Under the pieces are notes generated by a model. The model had not been told where the DNA came from, made no database searches, and saw only the letters and a program-made list of their open reading frames with translations. Source: Abelmoschus esculentus (lineage: Eukaryota > Streptophyta > Magnoliopsida > Malvales > Malvaceae). From it: a DNA stretch of 64,000 nucleotides. The DNA lies in assembly GCA_035048815.1 (NCBI GenBank), contig JAUCBN010000035.1:16256501-16320500 (forward strand). Direction: 5' to 3'. Position numbers and translations under genes: made by a program. Of the stretch, positions 10,187-22,900 are shown in pieces; positions within the stretch are counted from its first letter, which is position 1; each line of letters starts with the position of its first letter.

Positions 10187-13100
10187 CTAACTTCTAAGTT
10201 GGGATTTTTCCCTCATGCATCCAAAAGAAGACCATTTAAAGATCCTATCAAAAATATTATCCAGTGATAATTCATTTGAAAGAAGGTGATTACCGTGCCC
10301 GTTTTGCGATGGTTCATTTTCCTTTTTCTTTGGCACATGTTGTTCCAAAAACTGCTTCATTGTTTTCCAGTATTGGTCACCTTCGACTAACCAAGTGTCC
10401 ATGTGCATGCCGGTAGGGAATTCGACAAACTGACATTGCCTGTTACGAGCTGCTGCTTTAACATACAGCATTTGCATTTGGGACGGGGGAACCATCTCGT
10501 CTTGCAAACCAGAAAGAAAAAGGACAGGCTGCTTTACCTGAAGATGTTAAGTTCAAAATAGAAAATTATATATCAATTAGTAAAGTGATACACAAGGAAA
10601 AACAAACATCATCTCCCTGTCCTAGTTCAAGAAATTCCTATCATAATTTGGAAATTTAAAGTAGCTACTTTGCAAGAATAGAACGTGTTTAAATTTCAAT
10701 TTGTTACATAAAAAATTTACTGCAATAAGTGCAAAATGCAAATTTGGCCTCCGGATTATCTTAAAAGGTAAAACTAATTTTAAACTTAAGCATCCAATCT
10801 ACAACCAATCGGCAATTAATTGATTGTAAGTAGAAGAATAAATGTGTAAATAGTTACTTATCAATCTAAGGAACTGATTTCCTTCACAATTCATGTAGAA
10901 ATATTTCATAGAAGGTGAATATGAAATTAGAAACAACTTACCTTACATGTCAAGTACTGTGCAACACACTGCTAACAGGTCATCTACATGCATGTCACTA
11001 CTATATAGTCTAAAAGAGTAATCTTGCTAAAATTCCAACCAACATGTAACTACCTGACCAATGACGTCAATGGTACACCATGGAGAGCGAACAAGAAAAT
11101 TAAGAATTTTAGGACCTTTTGTACCCGGGCCTCCAATAAACCACTTCAGAAGAGGGAATAAAACTCCCGCCATGTCCAGAATAGATGTGAAGGTGTTTTC
11201 TAGTATCAGTGCAGAAACCTGAAAGTTAAAGGCAAACCAAGAATTGTCATGACAAATATGGCTCAAACAGTTAAAGATATCTAGAAAAGGAAAACTGATT
11301 CAATGTATTATGTTCAAGTGCCTTCCATTTTAGGTCATCAACATCTATTGAGAAACATAAATAAAATTGTAAAAATCCACTCTACCCTCAATGATGCACA
11401 GTATGAAGTAGAGCAAACTGATTGAGAATAAAAAAAATCCTCATGCCATACCTACTTGAACAATAATGACTCATTTTAAGAACTAGTATCTCTAGTACTG
11501 CCACTATATTACCCCCCAAAATAGCCTCATTCAATGTATTATGTTCAAGTGCCTTCCATTTTAGGTCATCAACATAGTACTAGTGCTCATACCCAGCTAA
11601 CTGGGCAATTAATCTATTTTCGTTCCACGCCCTATCACATGTAAATTCCCTCCTTTTCCAAACAGCAGACTAAGGTTTGTTTCATTGGCATAGTTAGAGT
11701 TCCTATCATCCTTTAGACTAACTAAAGTCTAAAAACTACATCACATATTTCTCCTACTCATGAACATTGATGTAAATCTAGACTCAAGTGATCCAACATC
11801 TACAATCAAACCACAAGCTTTACAAGTAATGACAATCGTCTCACTATTGATACATGTAGAAGCAGACAAGTATAACATCTTCAACAAATATGATGCTCAT
11901 GTGTTCAGCATGAATGCGAACCATGCAATTACAATATGCTGATTTTTATTCTAAATATCTCAATTCACAGGAAGATAAATTAAAATGAAAAAATCACCAG
12001 AGGAATACCTTATCAGGGTTGTTTTTGGTGAGTGCAGCTCCCACAGCCCCCCCAAGTGATCTTCCAAAGACTACTATCCTATCCGTGTCAATATCAGTGC
12101 GCTGAGAGAGATGATCCAATGCAGCCTAATTGAAAAGAGAAAAAAATGGGAAATAAAGAAATAGTTAAGATAGGTAGCATATTAAGGTAGTGACGTTTTT
12201 TAATAAAATAGAATAGAACAGAGACAGAACCTGAGCATCCTTAATAATTCCATGTTGAGAAGGATAACCATCGCTCGCTCCATAACTGTTTGATCAATTA
12301 AGCTTCATTCAACAGATGAGTGGTATACTAAGAGTAATCAAGGTCATACAAATGAAAGTTAAAACAGAGAAGCAAGCATCCATTATTTATTTAGGACTCG
12401 CACCCTCGATATGAAAGCATGAAGACATTGCACTGTAACCTCTGTAACATTACACGAATCATTTCCAGACGGTGAGCAATATCTGCAAACCAGTGGTCAA
12501 GGCTGCACAAGAGGAAAGACAAACTACCAATTGAATCTGATAAAAAGATAATTAGAAATTAATAACAAAGAAAAGGATACTTCCAGCATTCTCTTGAAAA
12601 AACACAATGGTTGGACCTGCAAAATGAGCATAACTAATTCTAGGTACTGAAATGGACAACATATCATCTTATCTTCGAAATTCAAACAAGGCAGAAAATT
12701 ATTCAATCCAATTTTCAAGTGAACATAACATTTCAAATAGAAAAAAAAAAAAATCAATAAAATAAACAAAAAAGGTGAAAATCTTAATTTAAAGAGTAGC
12801 ATTCAACCAAACAAACATTAAACCAGCAAAAACAGCCACTACCTAAAAATTCAAACCTAAAACCAAACTCCAATCTCCTAAAAAGGACTAAAACCACTAG
12901 ATTTCTATAATTCGATTAAAATATATACCAAAATCTTTATAGAAAACGCTAAAAAGAAGCGGATCAGGAGTGAAAGTGACCTCGGCAATCAGGAAAGAGC
13001 TTGATGAACCAAGAATGGAGTCGGACTCCATCGGAAGACCGTAGCCAAACGTCCTCGTATAGGAGCCGGAGCCGAGCCGGCGTTATCGGGTAAGATTTGG

Positions 13101-13218
13101 TTAGACCCGGCAAAACCGGAATGTAAACGAGCTTCTCTTGGAACGCCACCAGCAATGCCAGCCCTGCCAACAGTATCCCTCCAATTCCATACAAAATTAA
13201 GCTTATGTAAGATGCCAT
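10187..13218 (-). CDS. WAV2: WAV2-like alpha/beta hydrolase (ABHD13/BEM46 family)
   Basis: Arabidopsis WAVY GROWTH 2 is a membrane-anchored alpha/beta hydrolase-fold protein that restrains root bending; its substrate is unknown. Seven coding exons reconstruct cleanly, all GT-AG: 13218-12981, 12616-12581, 12482-12404, 12285-12231, 12125-12009, 11218-11054 and 10537-10187. They give 346 residues with no lesion. The N-terminal hydrophobic helix (about residues 5-27) is followed by FQEKLVYIPVLPG. Then come FFQENAGNIAHRLEM, YRGYGASDGYPSQ, the nucleophile elbow GRSLGG (GxSxG type), ALILENTFTSILDMAG, GLQDEMVPP (acid region) and FPTGMHMDTW (catalytic His region). The ATG at 13218 begins MASYISLILYG, as in the family. 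The C-terminus after FLEQHVPKKK is about 35-40 residues longer than the Arabidopsis protein as I recall it. Confidence 0.9.
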
Positions 13219-13454
13219 TCTCTTCTCCTTTTCTTCCTGCTCGTCGTCTCGTAATTTTTTTTGGTTCTTCGGTTCCTCCGAAGATTGTTTCCGTTGTGTG
13301 TTTTAATTTTCTTTCATTTGCATATTTAGTTTTTTTTTAGGAAAAAAACTTTTTTATTAAATTCAATCAAAAAATTAGATAAATAAGTACCATAAAAAAG
13401 TATCTCTCAGATCCTTTTATTAAAGAGTTATATCAATTTAGTCACTTAAAGGTT

Positions 13455-13978
13455 GGGGTGAGTATTCGATCAGATCGAATTGAGTCGAGTCAAGTTGAGT
13501 CAATAATTTTCGAGTTATTCAAGTTGACGAGTCATATTTTACAATTTAAATTTTATTTGAAAATTTTCGATTCGAGTCGAATCGAGTTTTCGAATTCCTA
13601 GAAATATTTAATTGTAATTATTTATCATATTACACTATAATTTATTTCCAATTTAAATATCTTTCTCTAATCATATATATATGTATATATATATATATTC
13701 ATACATAGTAGTGTTTCTTTATATTTTTATATATTAATGTATATATATCATAAAAAGTTGAGGGACTTATCTCAAACTTAAAAATAAATCCTTTAATTAC
13801 TAAAAATTTTGAGTTATTCGAGTTATTCAAATTTCTATTTTACAACTCGAACTTTATTTGATTTTTTTCGAGTCAAATCTGATATTTTTGCCTCGAATCA
13901 AGTCGAATTATTCAATTTTTCGAGTCGAGTTGAATTATTTGAATTTTTCGAGTCGAGTTGAGTTTTGCTCACCCCTAA
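13455..13978. repeat. Word-rich element with GGGGTGAG...CTCACCCC ends (cgagtcgag words), copy 1
   Basis: Starts ggggtgagtattcgat and ends gttttgctcacccct, an imperfect terminal inverted repeat. The arms are packed with cgagtcgag, cgagttattc and complements around an AT-rich centre. A clear second copy with the same ends and words is at 36160-36656. It is non-coding and lies upstream of the WAV2-like gene. Confidence 0.6.
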
Positions 13979-13989
13979 TTAAAGGTATA

Positions 13990-16300
13990 AAGAATGTAGG
14001 GGTGACAATATGTTTCCGAACTTGTTGGGTCCTGATTTGATCCAATTTGATAAGGGTAAGTTTTTTATTTTAAAAAATAAATTCGAATCAGGTTATTGAA
14101 AAAATAAGATCGAGTCAAAATTAGATTTAGGTGAAAATTCTTCGACCTGATATATTATATTTCTCTATACAATATTTTTATTAATTTTTGAGTCAGCCAA
14201 ATTTAATCGGGTATTTTATTATAATATCAGGATCAAGATAGATGTTTTAATTTTCGGGTCAAAATCGAAGCGGTCAAAATTTTATCCCAACTCGCCCCAT
14301 TATAATCTCTAATAGTACGACTCAATTTTTATCTAAATAGATCAATTTAAATTTTAAAGACGACGTTATATTAAAAAAATATTACAAATTTTTAATATAA
14401 ACCATAAAATAAATAAATATCACTTAATTTTTTTTATTGGATATCACTTAAAAATTTGAACTTCTATAAAAAATATTATTTAAAAAATGATATTTCATAA
14501 TTTCAATGTTATATTTTCATCCATACATGTATTAAATTGTTTCATTTAAAAATAGATAGATTAATTTAAATGAGTCCCATAATACAAGGATTAGTTTGTT
14601 CCGTCTCTTTAACAAGGGCTAATTTAATACGGTCTCTATAATACAACAATTTTATATTAATTCTATATAATTTTAGGTTGGGTGTGAGAGTCGGACTCTT
14701 AAAATTTTATAATTTTATTAATATTGATAAATTATCGAATATAACGTCTTAAATCACAATATACTTAAATTACAAAAATTTGAGTTACGGGACAATTAAA
14801 TTATCAATAAGAATATTAAAATTATATAAATTTTAAACTTTGAGTTGCTTGCTACATGAATGTGTTACGGGACAATTATATAACGTCTTAAATTATCAAT
14901 GTTATTGCTATATATCTTAAAACTTTTATTTTTCTTTTCATTGTATATATAACGTCTTAAATACACTTAAATTACAAAAACTAAATTACCAATAAGAATA
15001 TTAAAATTATATAAATTTCGAGCATGATATTCTTTTCACTCAATTTCGTGACGAGAGTGTCACGAGCTCTCATGAACACTCAACGTGAAATCGGATAGTT
15101 AAAGGGTTATTCTAATACCACTTATGCTCATTATCATCTTCTTAAAAAAATATATCTGATAGAATGTACAACGTCACCGTTTATATATACCAAGACTTCT
15201 ATTCTCCTTTTCGATGTGAGATTAATGTTTTTTGCCTCTTTTCAGGCGTAATATTCTCCCTCACTCAACCTTGTGACGCCCTCGTCACGAGCTTTAGCTC
15301 TCGTAATTAATCTCTTGTCACGGTTGTTCATCCTATCTATCCTTCTCATGGGCGTTCAACGTGAAATCAGACAATTAAAAGATTATTTTGATACTATATC
15401 TCGTAAGAAGAGATAATGACTTTGTAACAAATGTGCGTTGCAGATTTAAATCCTAAGTTACTTGCTACAGAAACGCATGCCTACAACTTTTGCTCAACTA
15501 TATGGTGTTGTTCCGCACGGAAATATTTTATATTTGTTTTACGATTTAACTAAGTTCGATTAACTTGTTTTTAATGTTGAAACTTATATTTCTATGATTT
15601 ATGTTTTGATTTAACAAAAACCGAAAAAATCATTTTTTATAAATTAAATTTTGAGAGCTAAAATAATGGACAAGCCAATATTTAGAGACCAAACTTTCGA
15701 ATATTTTTTGTTATTTTTAGAATTTCGTGAGTAAAAAAAGCTGATTTGGTCCTTCAAACACACAAAAAAAGCCTTAGATCTTAGCAGAAGCACCTATTAT
15801 TACTTCATACATTAATTATCTAGTTGTACAAGATTAGAAAACAAAGGATTATTTTATTTACTAATGATTACAAACATAATTAAAAACAAAGTATGGGATT
15901 AACTAAACATAGCGACAGAGGTTTAATGTAACTGAAACTGAAGTTTAATGTAACTATGGACTTCCAACTGCTCCTAGAATTGAAGGAGACTGCAATAACT
16001 AATAACCTAGGATGACATGTTCTTACAACACAAGACTCTGTTCAAGTTAAAAAAACACAACAACAATTCACAAGCAAGATGGCCGGATATCGACGGAGCA
16101 CCGTTTCCGTTGTCACTACAAGAATGCACAATACACAGGCATTACAGCAAGAAACAGGGTTTGTTTCAAGGGACATTAAAACCAATCGAGTCTTCTCTTT
16201 CTTTTTTCGGTTTCATTTTCTTGATGAAGTTCGATATGATATTTCGACCTACCTATGCGTTTAGTTTTGATCTTTGAGTGCTCACCTTAGAGTGCTGGTA
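13990..16300. other. Repeat-derived intergenic sequence, no gene seen
   Basis: AT-rich. A gacccga/gggtc-rich stretch at about 14005-14310 resembles the word-rich elements. Two related stretches at about 15040-15125 and 15265-15415 share the words gtcacgagct and caacgtgaaatc, which is internal repetition. No open frame with a family signature. Confidence 0.4.
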
Positions 16301-16304
16301 GAAG

Positions 16305-19300
16305 CTAGAGCTGTAGATTGATCCTTGCAGCCCATTTGAAGATCTCGGAGTAAACATGATCTCCACCGAGTTCTTTGCCGGTAGCCCCAGCTGCTACTCG
16401 TATAACATCCTCGATCAATGCAAAATTCCCCATTATGTCAACATGAGCACCACTTTGGGTGCCTCGACCTTCGAGAAGGTTAGCTGGAGGGGCATGACTG
16501 TATTCCCTTATGTAAGTACGGATGCCTGAAGGGTTGAATCTAGTTTTGCCCCGCCAACCTTTTGCACACATAAAACCAGCACTTAAAACGGGAACTGTTT
16601 CGTCTCCATCAGCAGAGAAAACACCACCTTTTAGACATGAATCTTCACTACCACCCTCGGCCGAGGTGTCTATCTGATACGGAATAGAGCAATCGGTGCC
16701 GCTATTTAATTTGTAGACATAAGCTCTTTCTGTGGGGATTCCAACTCCATACATCGAGTAGATCTCCATCTCTGGAGCATTTGGTAACCTGAAAATTCAT
16801 ATCGAACTTGTCAAGTAAACACAAAGAAAACTCAAAGGCATAACAATTTGGATCGAAAATAGACGCTTCACTAACAACAGCTCACAAATGTCAGGCAACA
16901 GCAAGTTTAGTAAACAAACTAGAATAAACAAGTTGAAAAAACTCACTTTGTTTCTAAGGGGTTTGACCAATATTTGTAGTGTTTATATTTCGGGTCATCC
17001 AAATTATCCGCTATCCCATGCGAAAAATGAGCACCTCCCCGTGCCATCAACTTGGGGGCAACAAAGTGAAGAAGATCCAAAATTGATCCGGCTGTGTAAA
17101 CCTTGTAATCAGCAACTGCTTTAATACGGTGATCGCCTATTTCATGATACTCGATCCATATATCACGGTTGTTAAGTTGGGCAGCTTAACACTCTTCACA
17201 GCATCCTGCCGATCAACAATAATCATATAACTCCAGGCTACAAACTAGCAAACCAAATATCTCCTAGCATGCAAAACCAGAAAGCACAATGTATAATAGT
17301 CATCCTCTCGTAATTGTATTTTAATGAATAAAACCGGGCGTGCTTGCATTTGTCATAGGAGGGTGTTGAAACTTGACAGTTCAGCAGAATTTTTTTTTGT
17401 ATGGTCACGATTCACAAACGATCTTGAAAGCTTGGGTAAGTGTCAAACGGTGATAACGGTCATATTTAGAGAGAGAGATGAGCTATATACTTATGCAAAA
17501 TAACTTGAAGATAGCTAGGATAGTACCTGGAAATCAACCCTCTTGATCTTGGAAGAATGTGCCTCGGCCACATCTTTCCCAAACGAAATAATTCTCCCAT
17601 AATTCATACTTTTCACATTATCTGCCAAATTGATGTTTGCATTTTGAACAATGTTATTGATGGTGTTGTTCTTCAACCTTTTTGAACCACAGTTAAAGCT
17701 TTCTCCTTCAGGTGACCAATCAAGCCCGCCCCAGATGGTGTCCCCACCTTTTGGTATCATTGACATGGTGGAATCCCATGTCCGGGTCATCCGCATTAAA
17801 TGTTGGAAAGTTTGCAGACCGAACACATCTTTGTCCAGAAAACCTGGTGCGAAAGCCCTGTTTAACAATTAGCGATTCGTCAAGCTCCCAAGACAAAGTA
17901 AACACGCACATTCATCACATCTGAACAACTACCTTAGGTTTGCAATAACGATGCATATTTTAGTGATTCCTTAAGATTGATTTAACCTTATACTTTTTTT
18001 GCTCAAGACCTAATAACAATACTTACAGAATAGAAGCCATTAGAAAAGCCAGATTTATTACCGACTTACGAAATGGAAAAAAACATTATTTTTGTAGAAC
18101 TGACATGTAAAAGCAAAGCATTAGATGAGTTAGCACTCCATAACAGGGACATTTTTGCATGCACGTGATCTGGTGACAAGCGAAATGGAGAACTTCAATG
18201 CAACAGAAATTCTGAGAAACCATTGTGTCATGAATAGCATCTTATATTAGGCCAATTGATTGGTTTGAAATGTAGAAATATGACAACTCAAACCTTACCA
18301 AGACAAGAAATATGCCTTCATTAATGAAAAAAATAATTCAAAGAAGTACCTGGCAACTGCTATATCCCTGGCTTCAACAGAAAATAGTCCCGAGACCGAT
18401 TTCGGGACACCCAAAAAGGGTCCACCAATGTTCATTACTGCCTTTATGTGCTTAGCACACCAATTTGATCCACCCCCACCACCCATGGGAGCTGGTGCTT
18501 CAACCCATTTCATGAAGTGCAGAAAGTACAGGACACCCATCGAGTGCGGAATGACTACTACCTTTTTCCCACCATTTGTTGCTACCATGAGTTCTATGTT
18601 ACTTTTCATTCTGCTCAAAGTTTGGTCCCTGACCTGATTTATTCAAAGCGACTTGAAGCGATAAGAAAATTTCAGGGAGATATAACATAATGCTAATTTC
18701 AAATCATAAACACAACAAAAACTAAATATCAACATCAAAAGTATACACACCGATACACATATACATATATATGTTAGGGGAAATTTATTTGGAAGAATAA
18801 CTCTGGGAGGAATATGAAATCTCAAAGCAAGCGTATACCTCAGTATTCTGGAAAGATAACCTCCAATCATAAGCAGCCATATACATTGTTTTTTCCTCAT
18901 ATCCAATTTGAGCCAAATTAGCAATTAAAACAGCCCAAACAAAATATCCTGCTGCAAAATAATCAGCTGCCACAAGTCCAGATACAGGTCTGACCCTTAT
19001 ACCCGGAGGGTCCAGTCCGGTTTCATTATCGAGTGACATGTGCTGAGCCCAGCATAATGGTCTACAATGAAATTGGGAGGAGAGTGGGGGAATAAACTTT
19101 AGTAAACTTCATGGACAACAAAACTTTTGCAATTAGTTAAAAGATGAGGGTAGAAAGCAATAACAGGTCTAAGCGAGAAGTCGAGAACAATTTCCAATCT
19201 TCTAATGACACTTCCATTATAACCAAAAAAAAATCTTAAAGGTTAAAGTTAGCATAGCAACCGTATTCAACAGGCTACGCACTGATCAGAAAACTTCAGA

Positions 19301-20581
19301 AAGCAAAACCTATAATCCTTCTTGGATGTCAAGAGAATGGAGTATCACTTCACAGATCAGATAGCTATAAACTAAATAGACATCACATTGGAAAGACAGG
19401 TTTGCCTTCTTCGAATCATGAAGCAACCCAATAGTTATAAAGCGTAATGCCATCATAAAACAAGGAAACCCCCGAATAGGCAGAGCATCTAAGTTCAATA
19501 AGAACCTATGGAGAGTTTAACTAGTATTTTTCTTCGTAAGAGTTGAAGATTCAACATACCAATAAATATGTTTTTTAGCTATCCATTGAGATATGCAAGC
19601 TAGAAAAAACCAAATGCAAAGATTCTTATGAAACATTGTGTTAGTTTTAACTTCTATGGCAATCCATGTGGCTGGTAAAAACTAAGATTGGCAAGGAAAC
19701 AACAGAAGAGGGGATGCAAAGAGATCACATTTTTTGGCAATTGAGGCCAAAATATGCAAGTTTCCACTCCGCAACCTAAGTCCTAGTTTCCGGGTTATAG
19801 AAAAACAAAACAATATTGAACTTGCACTCTTACAAAAACCCAATGAACAAATTTGTTAGCTTTACTAATCCACACGGCAAGACAGTGATCAAGTTGCAGA
19901 TAACCCAGAGATGCATTTCTAATTTCTATTGTCCCATAATCAAGCATAAAACAAAAATGAGAAAGCTTTCAACTTTAGAAATCAATTAAGCAACATTTTC
20001 TTGTACAAATCTCTAAATCAGTAAGCTTTGAGGAACCTTCTCTAATACCTTCCAACCTAAGCCAACATCAGAAAAGAACAATGATTGCCTTCCCAAAGCA
20101 AATGATACACCTTTTTTATGCAAAACCCGGAATGGAGAAATAAAAAAGAAAGGGAATACCTTTTATATATTTCCCCAAAGGTGCCACCCCAAAGGCGTTT
20201 CCTAAACAACCCTTCAGCACACTGGTGCCCTTCCCAGAGCTCAAGCCCGCCGGTCACAATCCCAGGGACGAACACCACGGGATGATTCACCGTCAAGCCC
20301 TCTTTCCGCAACTTAACGCCCGGTGAGTCAGTCAACGGACCGGTAATCGCCTCCGTCACGTATTGAGGGATCGAAGCAGGCATTGTATTGTACAGCAACA
20401 ACAATAACCACCACATCGAACAGATGAAACCAATGAACCAACAACAACTGTCCCAGCACGACCATTTTTTCCCGGAACTCTCGTACGATTTCTTCTTCTC
20501 ATCTCCGTCATCGGTTTTAGATCCTACAAAGTTCGGGGACTTCGAGGAACCCGTTCCCTTCGGTCGCCGCAAAAACGACAT
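16305..20581 (-). CDS. PDAT1: Phospholipid:diacylglycerol acyltransferase 1 (PDAT1), frameshifted in exon 5
   Basis: PDAT1 moves an acyl group from phospholipid sn-2 to diacylglycerol, making triacylglycerol in the ER. The six GT-AG exons are 20581-20160, 19061-18839, 18633-18350, 17857-17527, 17205-16947 and 16788-16305. They show a basic N-terminus (MSFLRRPKG), one membrane helix (about residues 44-64), HPVVFVPGIVTGGLELWEG, the LCAT-type lid region, the Ser elbow PHSMGVLYF, the Asp region DGDETVPVLSAG, and the His region GAHVDIMG. Exon lengths sum to 2003 nt, one short of 668 codons. The missing base is in exon 5 near 17173: SVKLPNL is followed in the shifted frame by NNRDIWIEYHEIGDHRIKA. 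Read literally, translation ends at TAG 17139-17137 after about 442 residues and loses the catalytic Asp and His. Either this allele is inactive or one A of a short A run was missed in sequencing. Everything else, including splice sites, is intact. Confidence 0.9.
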
Positions 20582-20619
20582 CGCATTTACAAACCCAAAC
20601 AGAGATACTATATAACCTA

Positions 20620-21550
20620 TAAATCCTCTGTAATCCGGATTCTAAGACCCCCTGACATTTAAAGGGTCATTTAATTTTCCCTCTCACTTAACGCCGGTAA
20701 TGGTGAAAACGACAACCGCCGGCGGAGCTACAGGTGGAAGCATGTGATTGGATATTTTCTCTATAACCTTCAAGATCACTCTTTTAATATTACAAGATTC
20801 CCTTCAACCAAGGGTCCCACCATTCATTTCCTTTTTTTCTGCCAGCGGTTTTGGGAACCGCTTGATTGACGATTGATACCACGGGTAGTCAGACAATCGG
20901 GCGGCGGTGGTAAGGGCGGCGTCAGAAAACGGTGGGTTTCAACGGTGATGATATCTCAGAAAATTCTGGAAAAATTTGTAAATTTTGTAAGATTCACAAA
21001 GTGGGTAAACATGAAATCGATCAATTTTGAAATCGTATTTTTATTTATCAAAAAAATCGATCAATTTTGACCGATTGACAATTTGTTTGATTAATTAAAG
21101 AAATTTGTTTGTTATTACAGAGATTTTGATAAGATTAGTACGCAACGATGTTTCATGGAAACGATTACTCGACACCAGCATGGCACGAGTTTCTGGATAA
21201 TGTTAAAACTATTATTTATTTATGGGTAAATTATAAATTGTAGTACTAAACTCTTATTTATTCTTATTTTAGTCACTGATTTAGAATTTTCAATTTAATA
21301 GTTGAAGTTTTCATTTACTGGTCAAGTCTTTTGAAAATGAGGGGATGAAGTTTAATAGAACCAAAAATTAAGGGTTATTTGAATAAAAAAGGTAATAGGT
21401 ATGTAAAAAAATTAAAGGTTAATGAAATTTTTAAAATTTGGTTTAATCGGTTAATCGAACCGATCGATTAAACGCTTCTAATACTGGTAGAATATCATTT
21501 TTATATAAAATTATTAAAAATTCATTTAAAATAGCCAAAAAGTAAAGGTT
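20620..21550. other. PDAT1 upstream region and intergenic sequence
   Basis: About 300 bases of balanced composition just upstream of the PDAT1 start probably hold its promoter and 5' untranslated region; no clear TATA box was identified. Beyond about 21000 the sequence becomes AT-rich with a short stretch of gaaccgatcgatt words. Short open frames at 20873-21070 have no family match. Confidence 0.35.
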
Positions 21551-21934
21551 TACTTAGGTAAATTTCCCATTATATTTCTTAATATAAAAAATGGGTGTGA
21601 ACCCGGTTATAAGGTATAACTAGAGGTGGGTGAGCTTAGGGATGTTAGGGTAGTTGTACCCTTAAAAATTTTAAATCTTTTCATATTTTATATACTTTAT
21701 TAATAATTTAATTTTGTATTTTTTAAACTCTTATAATTTTAAATTTTTATATTTTTAATATAATTTATTGATTATTTATACCCCTTATATTAAATTATCT
21801 ATGTGGCTTGAAGAATAAAAACGACTACTCAAAACCCGAAGCATTAAAATATTTATTATTGTTGAAATTAATAAAAATCAAAACCTTGATGACTTAATAA
21901 TTCCCATCCTATGTTATCATCTTTTATCAATAGC

Positions 21935-22060
21935 GGTAATGAAGTAAGTGATTAAAGAAACAGTTGTTCCTAAAAGTCACGGGTTCGAACATTAGTGATG
22001 TTAGTAAAAATTAGAGTGATTGAGCGATCAATGTTAAATGGTGGAGATTATATTCTAAAA
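21935..22060 (+). repeat. tRNA-derived SINE-like sequence (in tandem unit 1)
   Basis: Contains a B-box-like word gggttcgaacatt, preceded by agtgattaaagaaacag, and the downstream signature atgttaaatggtggagatta. The same arrangement recurs at about 22780-22900, 23735-23800 (partial), 34535-34640 and 41800-41935 on this strand, and at 33262-33378, 56145-56275 and 56660-56805 on the other. Confidence 0.5.
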
Positions 22061-22774
22061 CAGATTATTTTGGTATGTTGACATCATATCACCAACCTAA
22101 TTAGTTTGATTTTTTTAATAAAAACTGTTAATTTTATTAAACGAGAAAATACCTAATATTATAATAATGGTTTATAATTATCATTATAAACTAAATATAT
22201 AATTTGAATATTTTCTTAAAACTGACTATTTTAGATTATACAAGGAATATACATGAAAAAAGTTTTAAAAAATTTATCCAAATACTCGATCAAAAAAATA
22301 AACATGAATAAATCTGACTGCATTAGCAAACGAACCACAAAAGGGGATTAATCTATTGAAAGACCATTAAGAATCGCAAATCAAAATTGAGCGTTGCGGT
22401 AAACTATCCACAAATAGGGATATAAAAAGCTGACCCGACCTGGAAACCCGACTGAAACCTGTTCGAGTCAGAACTTGGTTCTACCCGGAGATATAATGAC
22501 TCGAACCTGATCTTTTTATATTTTATATATTTTATTAATAATTTAATTTTATATTTTTTAAACGTTTATAATTTTAAACTTTTATATTTTTAATATAATT
22601 TATTGATTATTTACACCCTTATATTGAATTATCCCTGTGGCTTAAACAATAAAAATAACTACTCAAAACCCGAAGCATTAAAATATTTATTATTGTTGAA
22701 ATTAATAAAAATCAAAACCTAGATGACTTAATAATTCCCATCCTATGTTGTCATCTTTTATCAATAGCAGTAAT

Positions 22775-22900
22775 AAAGTAAGTGATTAAAGAAACAGTTA
22801 TTGTTCCTAAAAGTTGCGGGTTCGAGTATTAGTGATGTTAGTAGAAATCAGAGTGATTGAGCGATCAATGTTAAATGGTGGAGATTATATTCTAGAACAG
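22775..22900 (+). repeat. tRNA-derived SINE-like sequence (in tandem unit 2)
   Basis: Copy of the unit 1 SINE-like stretch. It has a B-box-like cgggttcgagtatt and the downstream ttaaatggtggagattatat. It reached this position by the tandem duplication, not by a separate insertion. Confidence 0.5.

Noticed and set aside
16017..16277. Plus-strand frames next to the PDAT1 3' end
   Set aside because: Two overlapping frames without family features, in what is probably the PDAT1 3' untranslated region.
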